From: Flammeovirga sp. OC4
GTDB taxonomy: Bacteria > Bacteroidota > Bacteroidia > Cytophagales > Flammeovirgaceae
DNA: 64,000 bases
Direction: 5' to 3'
Assembly (NCBI RefSeq): GCF_000812565.1
Contig: NZ_JTAM01000041.1
Location: forward strand, 26,229 to 90,228
The number at the start of each line of letters is the position of its first letter. The stretch's first letter is position 1. The notes below the pieces were generated by a model. It was not told where the DNA came from and made no database searches. It saw nothing but the letters and a program-made list of their open reading frames with translations. Positions 17,638 to 25,126 of this stretch are shown here, in pieces. Position numbers and translations under genes: made by a program.

Positions 17638-18168
17638 CTATTTTGATTCTAAAAGTGGGAAATACCTTTCTTTAATGATATCCATGTGGTGTAATTGATG
17701 CCCTGCAATCGTGAAGCCCAAAGCCAACGTAGAGATTTCATTACCGTTAGCAGAACCTGCATGCTGTAACATATCGTCTGTAAAGCTTTTGAATAAAGAA
17801 ATGGTATTTACTCTCAATATTTGAAATTCATTGATCATATCGTCCAACTCTCTATGATTAGCCATACTTGATATTACATAATCATCTTCCTCAAAACCCG
17901 GCAAATTTGTCTTATCCTCTCTAGCTATTGTCAATGCTCTATAGGCCAATATCCTCTCCGTATCTATCATATGTTGCATGAGTTCATGTGTCGTCCATTT
18001 ATTAGGAGCATACACATTCATTTTCAACGCTTTTAAATCAGCAACAAAATCAGCATCAATTTTTACGATCGTTTCTGAAAGTGCATCTATAACTGACAAT
18101 TTATCATCTACTTTGTTGATATACCTATCAAAAAAATTAGGCATAAAAGGAAGGTCTTTCTTTCTCAT
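17638..18168 (-). CDS. DinB-fold protein (putative metal-dependent)
   Basis: 176 residues of the DinB_2/YfiT group: WTTHELMQHMIDTERILAYRAL carries the first histidine(s) and FTIAGHQLHHMDIIKERY the later ones, giving the three-histidine metal site of the family. Members include bacillithiol-type S-transferases and mycothiol isomerases. It is the first gene of the DinB-eda-DinB operon, 2 bases before eda. Met9 (MPNFFDRY) is an alternative start. Confidence 0.82.
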   Translation of the reverse strand: MRKKDLPFMPNFFDRYINKVDDKLSVIDALSETIVKIDADFVADLKALKMNVYAPNKWTTHELMQHMIDTERILAYRALTIAREDKTNLPGFEEDDYVISSMANHRELDDMINEFQILRVNTISLFKSFTDDMLQHAGSANGNEISTLALGFTIAGHQLHHMDIIKERYFPLLESK

Positions 18169-18393
18169 AAAATTATTATTTGTAATAAAAAATCTACTGA
18201 GTCATGTTTCGTATAAAAAATCTCAGCGATCTCTAAATTAATGAATTCTTTTAAAATAAGTACTTTGATAAGTAGAATATGGGCTACATAGTTCAACATA
18301 GATCACAATCGAAGATTCTTAAGAGGTAAGATCGCTGTATAAAATGAAATATTATTATCTTCAATCCTAAATTCGTCAATAATCAATTTACAA

Positions 18394-19224
18394 ATGAAAA
18401 ATCTAATCACACCTCAACAATTATCAGATCAATTAGGAGACAAGGACCTTGTGTTATTGGATGCGAGTCAGGATGGTAAAGCTGCTGGTTTAGCGACTAT
18501 ATATCCTGATTTAATGATCGGTGGGGCTCGTTTTTTTGACATCAAAAATACCTTTAGCGATACATCGAGTGGATTACCGAATACTTTTCCTTCTGCGGTC
18601 CACTTTGAAAATGAATGCCAAAAACTTGGGATCAATAAAGACAGCAAAATTGTCGTTTATGATAATATTGGTCTGTTTTCAAGTCCAAGAGCCTGGTGGA
18701 TGTTTAAAGCCATGGGCCATGAAAACGTAAAAGTGTTGAACGGTGGGCTACCTGCTTGGCTGAAAGATGGTTTCGAAACGGTCCCAAAAAATCATAATAC
18801 AACATTTGAAAAAGGTGATTTTCAAGCCCATTTTGATCCTCAGAAAATAAAATCTATGGAAGAGGTATTGGAAAATATTACTTCAAAAAAAGAAATCGTT
18901 GTGGATGCAAGAGGAAAGCAACGCTTTGATGGCACTGTTGACGAACCAAGGCCTGGAATGAAGAGTGGACACATTCCTAATGCCGTCAATATTCCTTTTA
19001 AAAACCTACTCATAGAAGGAAAACTAAAGCCAGAAGGTGAATTAATAAAGATTTTTAATGCTGCGGTACCTCAAGGTCAGAATTTGATTTTTAGCTGCGG
19101 TTCAGGTATTACAGCCTGTATTGTACATCTTGTTGCTTCAGAAATTATAGAGGTACCCATGTCGGTTTATGATGGTTCATGGTCGGAATGGGGAAAATCT
19201 GAAAATCCTATTGTCAAAAGCTAA
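18394..19224 (+). CDS. sseA: Thiosulfate/3-mercaptopyruvate sulfurtransferase
   Basis: 276 residues with two rhodanese domains. The first (about 1-130, VLLDASQDG to NGGLPAW) is inactive; the second carries the active-site loop CGSGITAC near residue 232, the CGSG(V/I)TAC form typical of 3-mercaptopyruvate sulfurtransferases, as opposed to the CRxGx[R/T] loop of rhodanese. Other family motifs are PGAxxxHIPNA-like RPGMKSGHIPNAVNIP. It moves sulfane sulfur to a thiophilic acceptor in the cytoplasm. Single gene. Confidence 0.93.
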   Translation: MKNLITPQQLSDQLGDKDLVLLDASQDGKAAGLATIYPDLMIGGARFFDIKNTFSDTSSGLPNTFPSAVHFENECQKLGINKDSKIVVYDNIGLFSSPRAWWMFKAMGHENVKVLNGGLPAWLKDGFETVPKNHNTTFEKGDFQAHFDPQKIKSMEEVLENITSKKEIVVDARGKQRFDGTVDEPRPGMKSGHIPNAVNIPFKNLLIEGKLKPEGELIKIFNAAVPQGQNLIFSCGSGITACIVHLVASEIIEVPMSVYDGSWSEWGKSENPIVKS

Positions 19225-19341
19225 TCACATCATGAATCCATAAATTTCAATACTTTGCTCTTCAGCTTTTTTAAAACAAGGAACAAAGTATTGATATCTC
19301 CATCTTCTTTTTTCAACTTCTCAATAGATTTTTTTCGGATA

Positions 19342-20277
19342 ATGAAACAACTGATTACTTACTTCAAAGATTTCCATCAGAACCTTTACGGCCCATTTAC
19401 ATTCCTATTAATTGGCCTATGGGCTGCCTTTCTAATTGGTGTGAACTATTATTTTGACATAGAGGATGGTTATATCGATCACATCAACTCTTTTCCACTT
19501 AAAGGAGTGGCATTTTTTATTTATCATTTAGTGGGTTATTTGGGTGTATTAGTTATAATTCATTGGAGTACGGATCGGAAAGTTCTGACGCAAAACAAAG
19601 ATTTTTGGATAAAGCTGACTTTTGTTTTTATCGTTTTAGCAGCTGCGAGAAGTTTCTTTTTTCATCACTATTTAGTCGCTGGATTAGATGGTTACACGAA
19701 GGTTTACTTTTTCAAGGTATTTTCGAAAGCGAGAAAAGTTATCATTTTTTTTACGGGGGCCATTCTTCTTTACTTTTTCTTTGATAAAAAAGAACTTTCT
19801 CACTTTTATGGCTTGTCCATGAAGGCTAAAAACCTTCGTCCCTATTTTATTTTATTAGCACTCATCGCTCCATTTATTATAGGTGCTTCTTTTACACCCG
19901 CCTTTCAAAAATTTTATCCTTTTGTAAAGTATGCTTACCCTGAAGTGATGGCAAAACTTTACCATTTCCCTAAAGAGCTTTTTATTACATTTTATGAAAT
20001 CGTTTATGCTTTAGAGTTTTTTGGCGTGGAATTATTTTTTAGAGGCGTTTTAATTTTTGGGTTAACAAAATTTATTGGGAAAGATGTTGTCGTTCCGATG
20101 GCGATTACTTATGCTGTTTTTCATTTTGGAAAACCAATGGGTGAAGCAATTAGTTCTATTTTTGGTGGGTATATTTTAGGAGTGATTGCCTATTATTCAA
20201 AAAGTCTTTGGGGAGGAATCATTATTCATATTGGTATCGCCTTATTGATGGAGTTTTTTGCTTATATCCAATTATAA
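19342..20277 (+). CDS. CPBP-family intramembrane glutamic protease
   Basis: The start was placed at 19342 (MKQLITYFKDF), because the 29 residues upstream in this frame are non-membrane, phenylalanine-rich and begin at a TTG. The resulting ~311-residue protein has about eight membrane helices. The CPBP (CAAX protease and bacteriocin-processing) motifs are present: EFFGVELFFRGVL for the EExxxR-type glutamates and AVFHFGKP for the histidine motif, with one glutamate of the usual EE pair replaced by Val-Glu. Members process prenyl proteins or act in stress responses. Substrate unknown. It ends in a terminator. Confidence 0.83.
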   Translation: MKQLITYFKDFHQNLYGPFTFLLIGLWAAFLIGVNYYFDIEDGYIDHINSFPLKGVAFFIYHLVGYLGVLVIIHWSTDRKVLTQNKDFWIKLTFVFIVLAAARSFFFHHYLVAGLDGYTKVYFFKVFSKARKVIIFFTGAILLYFFFDKKELSHFYGLSMKAKNLRPYFILLALIAPFIIGASFTPAFQKFYPFVKYAYPEVMAKLYHFPKELFITFYEIVYALEFFGVELFFRGVLIFGLTKFIGKDVVVPMAITYAVFHFGKPMGEAISSIFGGYILGVIAYYSKSLWGGIIIHIGIALLMEFFAYIQL

Positions 20278-20278
20278 A

Positions 20279-20309
20279 AAATTACCCATACCTTAAGCAT
20301 GGGTAATTT
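20279..20309. terminator. Two-way hairpin between convergent genes
   Basis: AAATTACCCAT (20279-20289) and ATGGGTAATTT (20299-20309) pair over 11 bases with a 9-base loop, between the stops at 20277 and 20343. Confidence 0.65.
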
Positions 20310-20342
20310 GTAGTATTTAAATTGCTTTGAATTCCAATATTA

Positions 20343-20720
20343 TTAATCGTTTGAGATCACTTGTACACGGATAATTTCGTCATCAATTTCTACAGTGAAT
20401 CGAGAAAACTCTAAGGACAACTCCTCACAAACTGTTTCTTCTAACTCTGATTTATCTTCCATAGAAACTTGATATCCCCTATCAATTTCTCTTTTGATTG
20501 CTGCAGAACCTACTGTATTTTCCCAGCATTCAATAATTGAAGCGATATAAGCCAAATTGGGCACTTCAGACATTTGTTCGAAAATTTCCTCCTCCTCATC
20601 GTCTGTTTCAGCTTCGGCGAGATCCATTAATAAGTCATAGTGGTCTTCATGTAATAAAAACTCATGATTTACCACTTGATCGTTGCTGTTTAGATTTCTT
20701 AGTTTTTCTAAAGTTGACAT
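20343..20720 (-). CDS. Acidic protein of unknown function
   Basis: 125 residues, strongly acidic (LAEAETDDEEEEIFEQ near residues 31-50), no signal peptide or membrane segment, so cytoplasmic. The region ASIIECWENTVGSAAIKREIDRG is helix-prone and the C-terminus is beta-rich (FTVEIDDEIIRVQVI). No family recognised. Single gene. Confidence 0.65.
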   Translation of the reverse strand: MSTLEKLRNLNSNDQVVNHEFLLHEDHYDLLMDLAEAETDDEEEEIFEQMSEVPNLAYIASIIECWENTVGSAAIKREIDRGYQVSMEDKSELEETVCEELSLEFSRFTVEIDDEIIRVQVISND

Positions 20721-20802
20721 ATCTTAATCAGTTTATTCACAAGCCAATTTAATAAAAAAAAATTGAGATCGCTTTAACCTAATATTAACTACATCTCTTT
20801 AT

Positions 20803-20836
20803 CAAAAAAACTACCCTCCAATTAAGAAAGGTAGTT
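20803..20836 (-). terminator. Terminator after the lipoprotein gene at 20863
   Basis: On the minus strand AACTACC (20836-20830) pairs with GGTAGTT (20815-20809), followed by a run of Ts. Confidence 0.6.
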
Positions 20837-20862
20837 CAAAAGCAACTGAAATATTTACGCTT

Positions 20863-21438
20863 TTACAAATCCGCTAGAATACTTTGGTGTAATTCGTAAA
20901 TGTCTTTATCAGTCAAGCTACACAATGAAAAACTAAAATCGTTTATTCTTTTGGCTTGATTATTTTCAATCGTACTGAAAGATAATTGTGATGAAGCACG
21001 TTCATCTACTACCTCTTTACATTCATAATCATCTTTTTCACGTACCTCAGTAATTCGGTTTTCTGCTAAAGGAGTAAATCTAAATCGCTTATTATCCCCA
21101 GAAGGGTCTTCAGTAATTACTACTTTCGCATCAAAGCCTTGATGTCTAATTCCTGTTACCGTAAGTGTTTTTGGATTATACTCAACACTTTGGTAAGCTC
21201 CGGTAGTTGCATTTTCTCTAATATCAAACTCCATTACTGTGACAGTATTGCGTGAAGTGTGTACTATTCTATATTTAGCATCTACTTTATCTGAAATATC
21301 AATATCTGGAATACTGTCGACTGGAATGCCCCAATCTGGAGTATCATCACTTGGTCCTAGTTCTTCATGACTTCCACATGAAGAAAAAATAGCTAATGAA
21401 AGAATAATAAAAGTAATGTTTTGAATGAAGTATCTCAT
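20863..21438 (-). CDS. Lipoprotein of unknown function
   Basis: 191 residues with a lipoprotein signal: hydrophobic helix at residues 5-19 and the lipobox FSSC (Cys about 21). A proline- and aspartate-rich spacer (ELGPSDDTPDWGIPVDSIPD) follows, then a beta-rich domain with KYRIVHTSRNTVTVMEFDI, and two cysteines (YECKEVV, SLCSLTD). No family recognised. A tandem 12-base duplication (21441-21466) lies just before its start. Confidence 0.68.
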   Translation of the reverse strand: MRYFIQNITFIILSLAIFSSCGSHEELGPSDDTPDWGIPVDSIPDIDISDKVDAKYRIVHTSRNTVTVMEFDIRENATTGAYQSVEYNPKTLTVTGIRHQGFDAKVVITEDPSGDNKRFRFTPLAENRITEVREKDDYECKEVVDERASSQLSFSTIENNQAKRINDFSFSLCSLTDKDIYELHQSILADL

Positions 21439-21440
21439 TT

Positions 21441-21466
21441 TGTTTTTAATTATGTTTTTAATTATG
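21441..21466. repeat. Short tandem repeat
   Basis: The 12-base unit TTTTTAATTATG occurs twice in a row in the leader of the lipoprotein gene. Such repeats can vary in copy number; no effect is known here. Confidence 0.55.
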
Positions 21467-21581
21467 TTTTGTGACGTTCAGTATAAAAAACGTGATACTA
21501 CATTATTCTGATTTCCTTTAAAAGACATTATGAATACCTAAAAAAGACCAAAATGGCTTTTCAATGAACTTTTTAGGAAAT

Positions 21582-22355
21582 TCATAAAATTCTAAAGTTA
21601 TAGTTGATTATTTGGCTCTTCTGATCTGCTTGCTCGATTACTTTTTTGAAGGACAAAGGTGTGTTTCCAACAAAAAACTTAAACTCTCTTATAAAATGGG
21701 CTTGATCAAAATATCCAGAAGATAAACCAATGGCTGTCAATTGATTTTCTTCATCAATGATATTACATAAAGCCTTTCTAAACTTGATGAGACGTTCAAA
21801 TTTCTTGGGGGAAATACCGATCTGATTTGAAAATAATCGATGGAGTGAGGTGTAATTCGTTGCGTTAGATTCGCAAAACTCCTCAATGGTTTTTATAGGG
21901 TTCTCTCCTCTAAAATTCCAGTAAAAATCTTTGACAAGGGAAGATAACTTACCCTGCTTATATTGTGAGGAGAGCTGAATGATTATCTCATGTTCCAGTG
22001 GAGAGTTTTGCCTACTGGTGAAAGAAAAATCATAGTCGACTACTTTGTTAATAATGTCTTTAGGAGCTAAGGTAAAAAAAGATTGTAAAGCATAAGGGTA
22101 AAACCGCACACCCAATAGTTTAACACCTTTAGGGTAAAATTGAATTGATGGAGACAAACTTACCCCTTCAAGGTGTGGGCTATTTTTTACAGAGTTGTTA
22201 TAAGAATAACTCACCTCAGATAAAGGTATAATGAGATTGATATACTGACTTGGAGGTGAGTAGATTTCAAGATCATCAGTAGTATTTTCCAATACCCAGA
22301 CTCTTTCTATCAAATCTGAGTATTGAAAAGGTGTATATGATTTTAAATCAATCAA
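21582..22355 (-). CDS. AraC-family transcriptional regulator
   Basis: 257 residues. The N-terminal ~130 residues form a small ligand-sensing beta domain of the type found in short AraC regulators (YTPFQYSDLIERVWVLEN). The C-terminal ~100 residues hold two helix-turn-helix motifs, with LTAIGLSSGYFDQAHFIREFKFFVGNTP as the conserved second HTH. It begins 10 bases after the VOC gene stop, so the two form an operon; it may control the VOC enzyme or respond to its substrate. Confidence 0.88.
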   Translation of the reverse strand: MIDLKSYTPFQYSDLIERVWVLENTTDDLEIYSPPSQYINLIIPLSEVSYSYNNSVKNSPHLEGVSLSPSIQFYPKGVKLLGVRFYPYALQSFFTLAPKDIINKVVDYDFSFTSRQNSPLEHEIIIQLSSQYKQGKLSSLVKDFYWNFRGENPIKTIEEFCESNATNYTSLHRLFSNQIGISPKKFERLIKFRKALCNIIDEENQLTAIGLSSGYFDQAHFIREFKFFVGNTPLSFKKVIEQADQKSQIINYNFRIL

Positions 22356-22365
22356 AACTGTCTTT

Positions 22366-22752
22366 TTAAGCCATAAGTTCTATCCTATTTCCATCCGGAT
22401 CCAAAAGGACACTTTCATAATATCCATCACCGGTAAGACGCGGTTCTCCCACAATAACGATTCCTTCTTTTCTAAAAGCAGCTGTCATCTGATCCACTTT
22501 TTCTTGACTCCCGACATCAAAAGCAAAATGCGTTAAACCTATTCTTTCTTTCACTTCGGTGGATAATTCAAGTTGATCGGTTTGCATTATCTCAAATCGA
22601 GTACTTTCCCCATCTATTGAAAGAAAATAGGAAGAAAAACCTTTCTTTAAATTAATGTACTTTTCGTTGGCCTTCATTCCAAAGTATTTTACATAAAAGG
22701 TTTTTAATCTTTCTAAATCTTTGGTCCAAATGGCAATATGTTCTAATCTCAT
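22366..22752 (-). CDS. VOC-superfamily protein (glyoxalase/dioxygenase fold)
   Basis: 128 residues with two beta-alpha-beta3 repeats: MRLEHIAIWTKDLERLKTFYVKYFG, then FEIMQTDQLEL, GLTHFAFDVGSQEKVDQM and SVLLDPDGNRIELM. The metal-site residues H5, H75-type His and a C-terminal Glu are in place. VOC enzymes include glyoxalases, dioxygenases and fosfomycin-type resistance proteins; the substrate is unknown. It is co-transcribed with the AraC regulator. Confidence 0.85.
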   Translation of the reverse strand: MRLEHIAIWTKDLERLKTFYVKYFGMKANEKYINLKKGFSSYFLSIDGESTRFEIMQTDQLELSTEVKERIGLTHFAFDVGSQEKVDQMTAAFRKEGIVIVGEPRLTGDGYYESVLLDPDGNRIELMA

Positions 22753-22826
22753 CTTACTTGTATTATATGATTGATAAGTACCAAGCCAATATTAGATCAC
22801 ATATAATATCGTCTTGTTACTTATAA

Positions 22827-22834
22827 CAAAAGTA
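22827..22834 (-). promoter_or_regulatory. -7 promoter box for the VOC/AraC operon
   Basis: TACTTTTG on the minus strand matches TAnnTTTG about 75 bases upstream of the VOC start. No clear -33 element was seen. Confidence 0.4.
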
Positions 22835-22873
22835 AGTCAGTAAAAATGGAGAAAATTGTATATTTTAAACAGT

Positions 22874-22905
22874 TGAAAAAAAGCCAACTCATTGCTGAGT
22901 TGGCT
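22874..22905 (-). terminator. Terminator of the phosphatase-helicase gene
   Basis: On the minus strand AGCCAACTCA (22905-22896) pairs with TGAGTTGGCT (22891-22882) over 10 bases with a 4-base loop, then a run of about eight Ts, starting 6 bases after the stop. Confidence 0.8.
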
Positions 22906-22910
22906 GTCCT

Positions 22911-24968
22911 TTATTTTTTCTTTTTTCCGGAGCCGATGTAAGCACTTACTTTACCACTTGCTCTTTGTTTATCGATAGAGGCTTTATTTTTTAATCTTCG
23001 CTTCTTATCTACTTTATCTTTGTTCTTCTTCTTCTCATGGAAGGCTCCTTGGAACGTTGGATCTTCTTTTCTCTTTTGAATATCGATTTCCATCGCCATT
23101 TCTTTCGCCTCATCTTTTGGCGTTTCAGAAATTTCAATATCCAACGGCAAATCCAATTCTGGAATATCTTTATTGATCAGTTTTTCAACTTTTTTCAGGT
23201 GATATTTTTCGGCCTGATTACAGAAAGTAAAGGCTGTCCCCTCATTGTTGGCTCTACCTGTCCTACCTACTCTATGTACATAATCGTCATACATAACCGG
23301 TACATCAAAGTTGATCACATGAGAAACCATACTCACATCCAAACCACGAGCAGCAACGTCAGTGGCTACCAATACACGTATATTTCCATCTTTAAAGGCT
23401 TCAATACTATTAATTCTAGCATTTTGCCCTTTGTTAGCATGAATTACTCTTACTTCTCCTTCAATTTTACGCTCCAAATACTTGAAAATACCATTTGCAT
23501 GATCTTTCTTTTTCACGAAAACAATGATTCTTGAAAGTTCATCATCTTCATTCAGAAGGTATTCTAACAAGTTCAGTTTTGTTCTGAAGTTAGGCACATA
23601 GTAAACGTATTGATCTACCATTTCAGCTGTAGTCGCTTGTGGTGTAATTTCCACTCTAGTAGGGAATTCTAAAAATTCCTCACTCAAACGGACTACAATA
23701 TCAGGCATTGTAGCAGAGAATAATAAGTTTTGACGCTTACGAGGAATGATTTCCAACATCTGACGGATCTGAGGCATAAAACCCATATCCATAATACGGT
23801 CGGCTTCATCCAAGACCATATACTTGATTTGTTTCGTTTTTAATTTCCCTCTTGAATAGATGTCCATGACTCTACCCGGAGTACCAATTAAAATATCGAT
23901 CCCTTTTTCAACTTCTTCAATTTGTGTTTTGGGTCCAATACCACCATAAACCACTGCATGACGAAGTCCTGTATATTTACCAAGCTTCTCCACTTCTTTG
24001 CCTACCTGAATAGAAAGCTCACGAGTAGGCACCAAAATCAAAACTCTAGGATCATTCCCTTGAGCATATTTTGCTTTGAATAATAAAGGCAATAAATAAG
24101 CGGCTGTTTTACCAGTACCTGTTTGGGCAATACCAAAAAGGTCATGCCCTGCCAAAACTAAAGGAATTGCCTTTTCTTGAATAGGAGTTGGTGTGGAGTA
24201 CCCTTGATCATCACAAGCGTTGTAAAGTTGTTTGTTCAGCTTAAAGCGGCGAAAACCTAATTCGTCATTTTCAGCGTTTTTTTTTTCAACTTCTAATTCC
24301 AAACCTGGTTTTTGAGGCAAATGAGTCAATTCAGGATCTCCTCCTAAATGATCTACATTATTAAACTCAATTAACTTAAATTCACCAGTGTACTCGTTGT
24401 ATTCTATAGTCGTTACACCTGTATTTTTAGGTGCATAATTTTTCATTTGATCGAAATCCATGTCCAATAACAGACATAAGAAAACTCGAATAGAACGGCT
24501 GTGCATACAAATCATCACATTGCGTTCGCTTTCGTTTTTCATGATTTTCTCCAATCCTTCTGCCTCTCTTCTCAAGACGTCCATCAATTGTTCACCATTT
24601 TTTGGATAACAATCGAAGTTGCCTTTCTCCCACTCATCAGAAATATCTTGAACGGTCATTCCATCAATCGTATGATCGTCAATAGAATTACCTTCATAAT
24701 CTCCGTAATTCATCTCGTCAAACTCTGGCATGATCTCATAGTCCAAACCTGCATCGATAAATCCTTTTGCAGTTTGATGAGTTCTTTTTAATGAGGTCAC
24801 ATACAATTTATCGAAAGGAAACTTCTTGTAAGCGTCAAATAGAAGTGAAGCTTGCTTTTGACCATTTTCATTGAGGTCAGCATCAATTTTTCTTCCTTGT
24901 ACAATTCTTTTTGTATTGTAAGCTGTTTGACCGTGTCTGACTATATAAAGTCTTTTTGAATTACTCAT
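22911..24968 (-). CDS. Histidine phosphatase fused to DEAD-box RNA helicase
   Basis: A single 685-residue frame with two enzymes. Residues 1-205 are a histidine-phosphatase (phosphoglycerate-mutase-like) domain: R11-H12-G13, SLKRTHQTA, E85 in EMNYGDYEG, and H156 in CMHSRS, so the catalytic set is complete. After a linker, residues 238-600 are a DEAD-box helicase: Q motif GYSTPTPIQ, Walker A AQTGTGKT, DEAD at 387-390, SAT, and late motifs VATDVAARGLDV and HRVGRTGR. The last ~80 residues are very basic, as in RNA-binding tails. DEAD-box proteins unwind RNA with ATP; the phosphatase substrate is unknown. Fusion of these two domains is unusual. Confidence 0.92.
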   Translation of the reverse strand: MSNSKRLYIVRHGQTAYNTKRIVQGRKIDADLNENGQKQASLLFDAYKKFPFDKLYVTSLKRTHQTAKGFIDAGLDYEIMPEFDEMNYGDYEGNSIDDHTIDGMTVQDISDEWEKGNFDCYPKNGEQLMDVLRREAEGLEKIMKNESERNVMICMHSRSIRVFLCLLLDMDFDQMKNYAPKNTGVTTIEYNEYTGEFKLIEFNNVDHLGGDPELTHLPQKPGLELEVEKKNAENDELGFRRFKLNKQLYNACDDQGYSTPTPIQEKAIPLVLAGHDLFGIAQTGTGKTAAYLLPLLFKAKYAQGNDPRVLILVPTRELSIQVGKEVEKLGKYTGLRHAVVYGGIGPKTQIEEVEKGIDILIGTPGRVMDIYSRGKLKTKQIKYMVLDEADRIMDMGFMPQIRQMLEIIPRKRQNLLFSATMPDIVVRLSEEFLEFPTRVEITPQATTAEMVDQYVYYVPNFRTKLNLLEYLLNEDDELSRIIVFVKKKDHANGIFKYLERKIEGEVRVIHANKGQNARINSIEAFKDGNIRVLVATDVAARGLDVSMVSHVINFDVPVMYDDYVHRVGRTGRANNEGTAFTFCNQAEKYHLKKVEKLINKDIPELDLPLDIEISETPKDEAKEMAMEIDIQKRKEDPTFQGAFHEKKKNKDKVDKKRRLKNKASIDKQRASGKVSAYIGSGKKKK

Positions 24969-24994
24969 TATGATGTATTAATGTTTTCAGACAC

Positions 24995-25023
24995 AAAGTT
25001 AAAGGGATAATCAAAAAACAAAT
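24995..25023 (-). promoter_or_regulatory. Promoter of the phosphatase-helicase gene
   Basis: On the minus strand TTTG (25023-25020) and TAACTTTG (25002-24995) are spaced by 17 bases, close to the Bacteroidota consensus; the start codon is about 27 bases downstream. Confidence 0.6.
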
Positions 25024-25126
25024 AGATTTATTATTAAAAATAAATGAATAAAATGTAATTATTAACGAAATACAGATTAGTGATGGTCTAGTGATTTTTT
25101 CTTAAATGTCGTATAATTGTAATACT

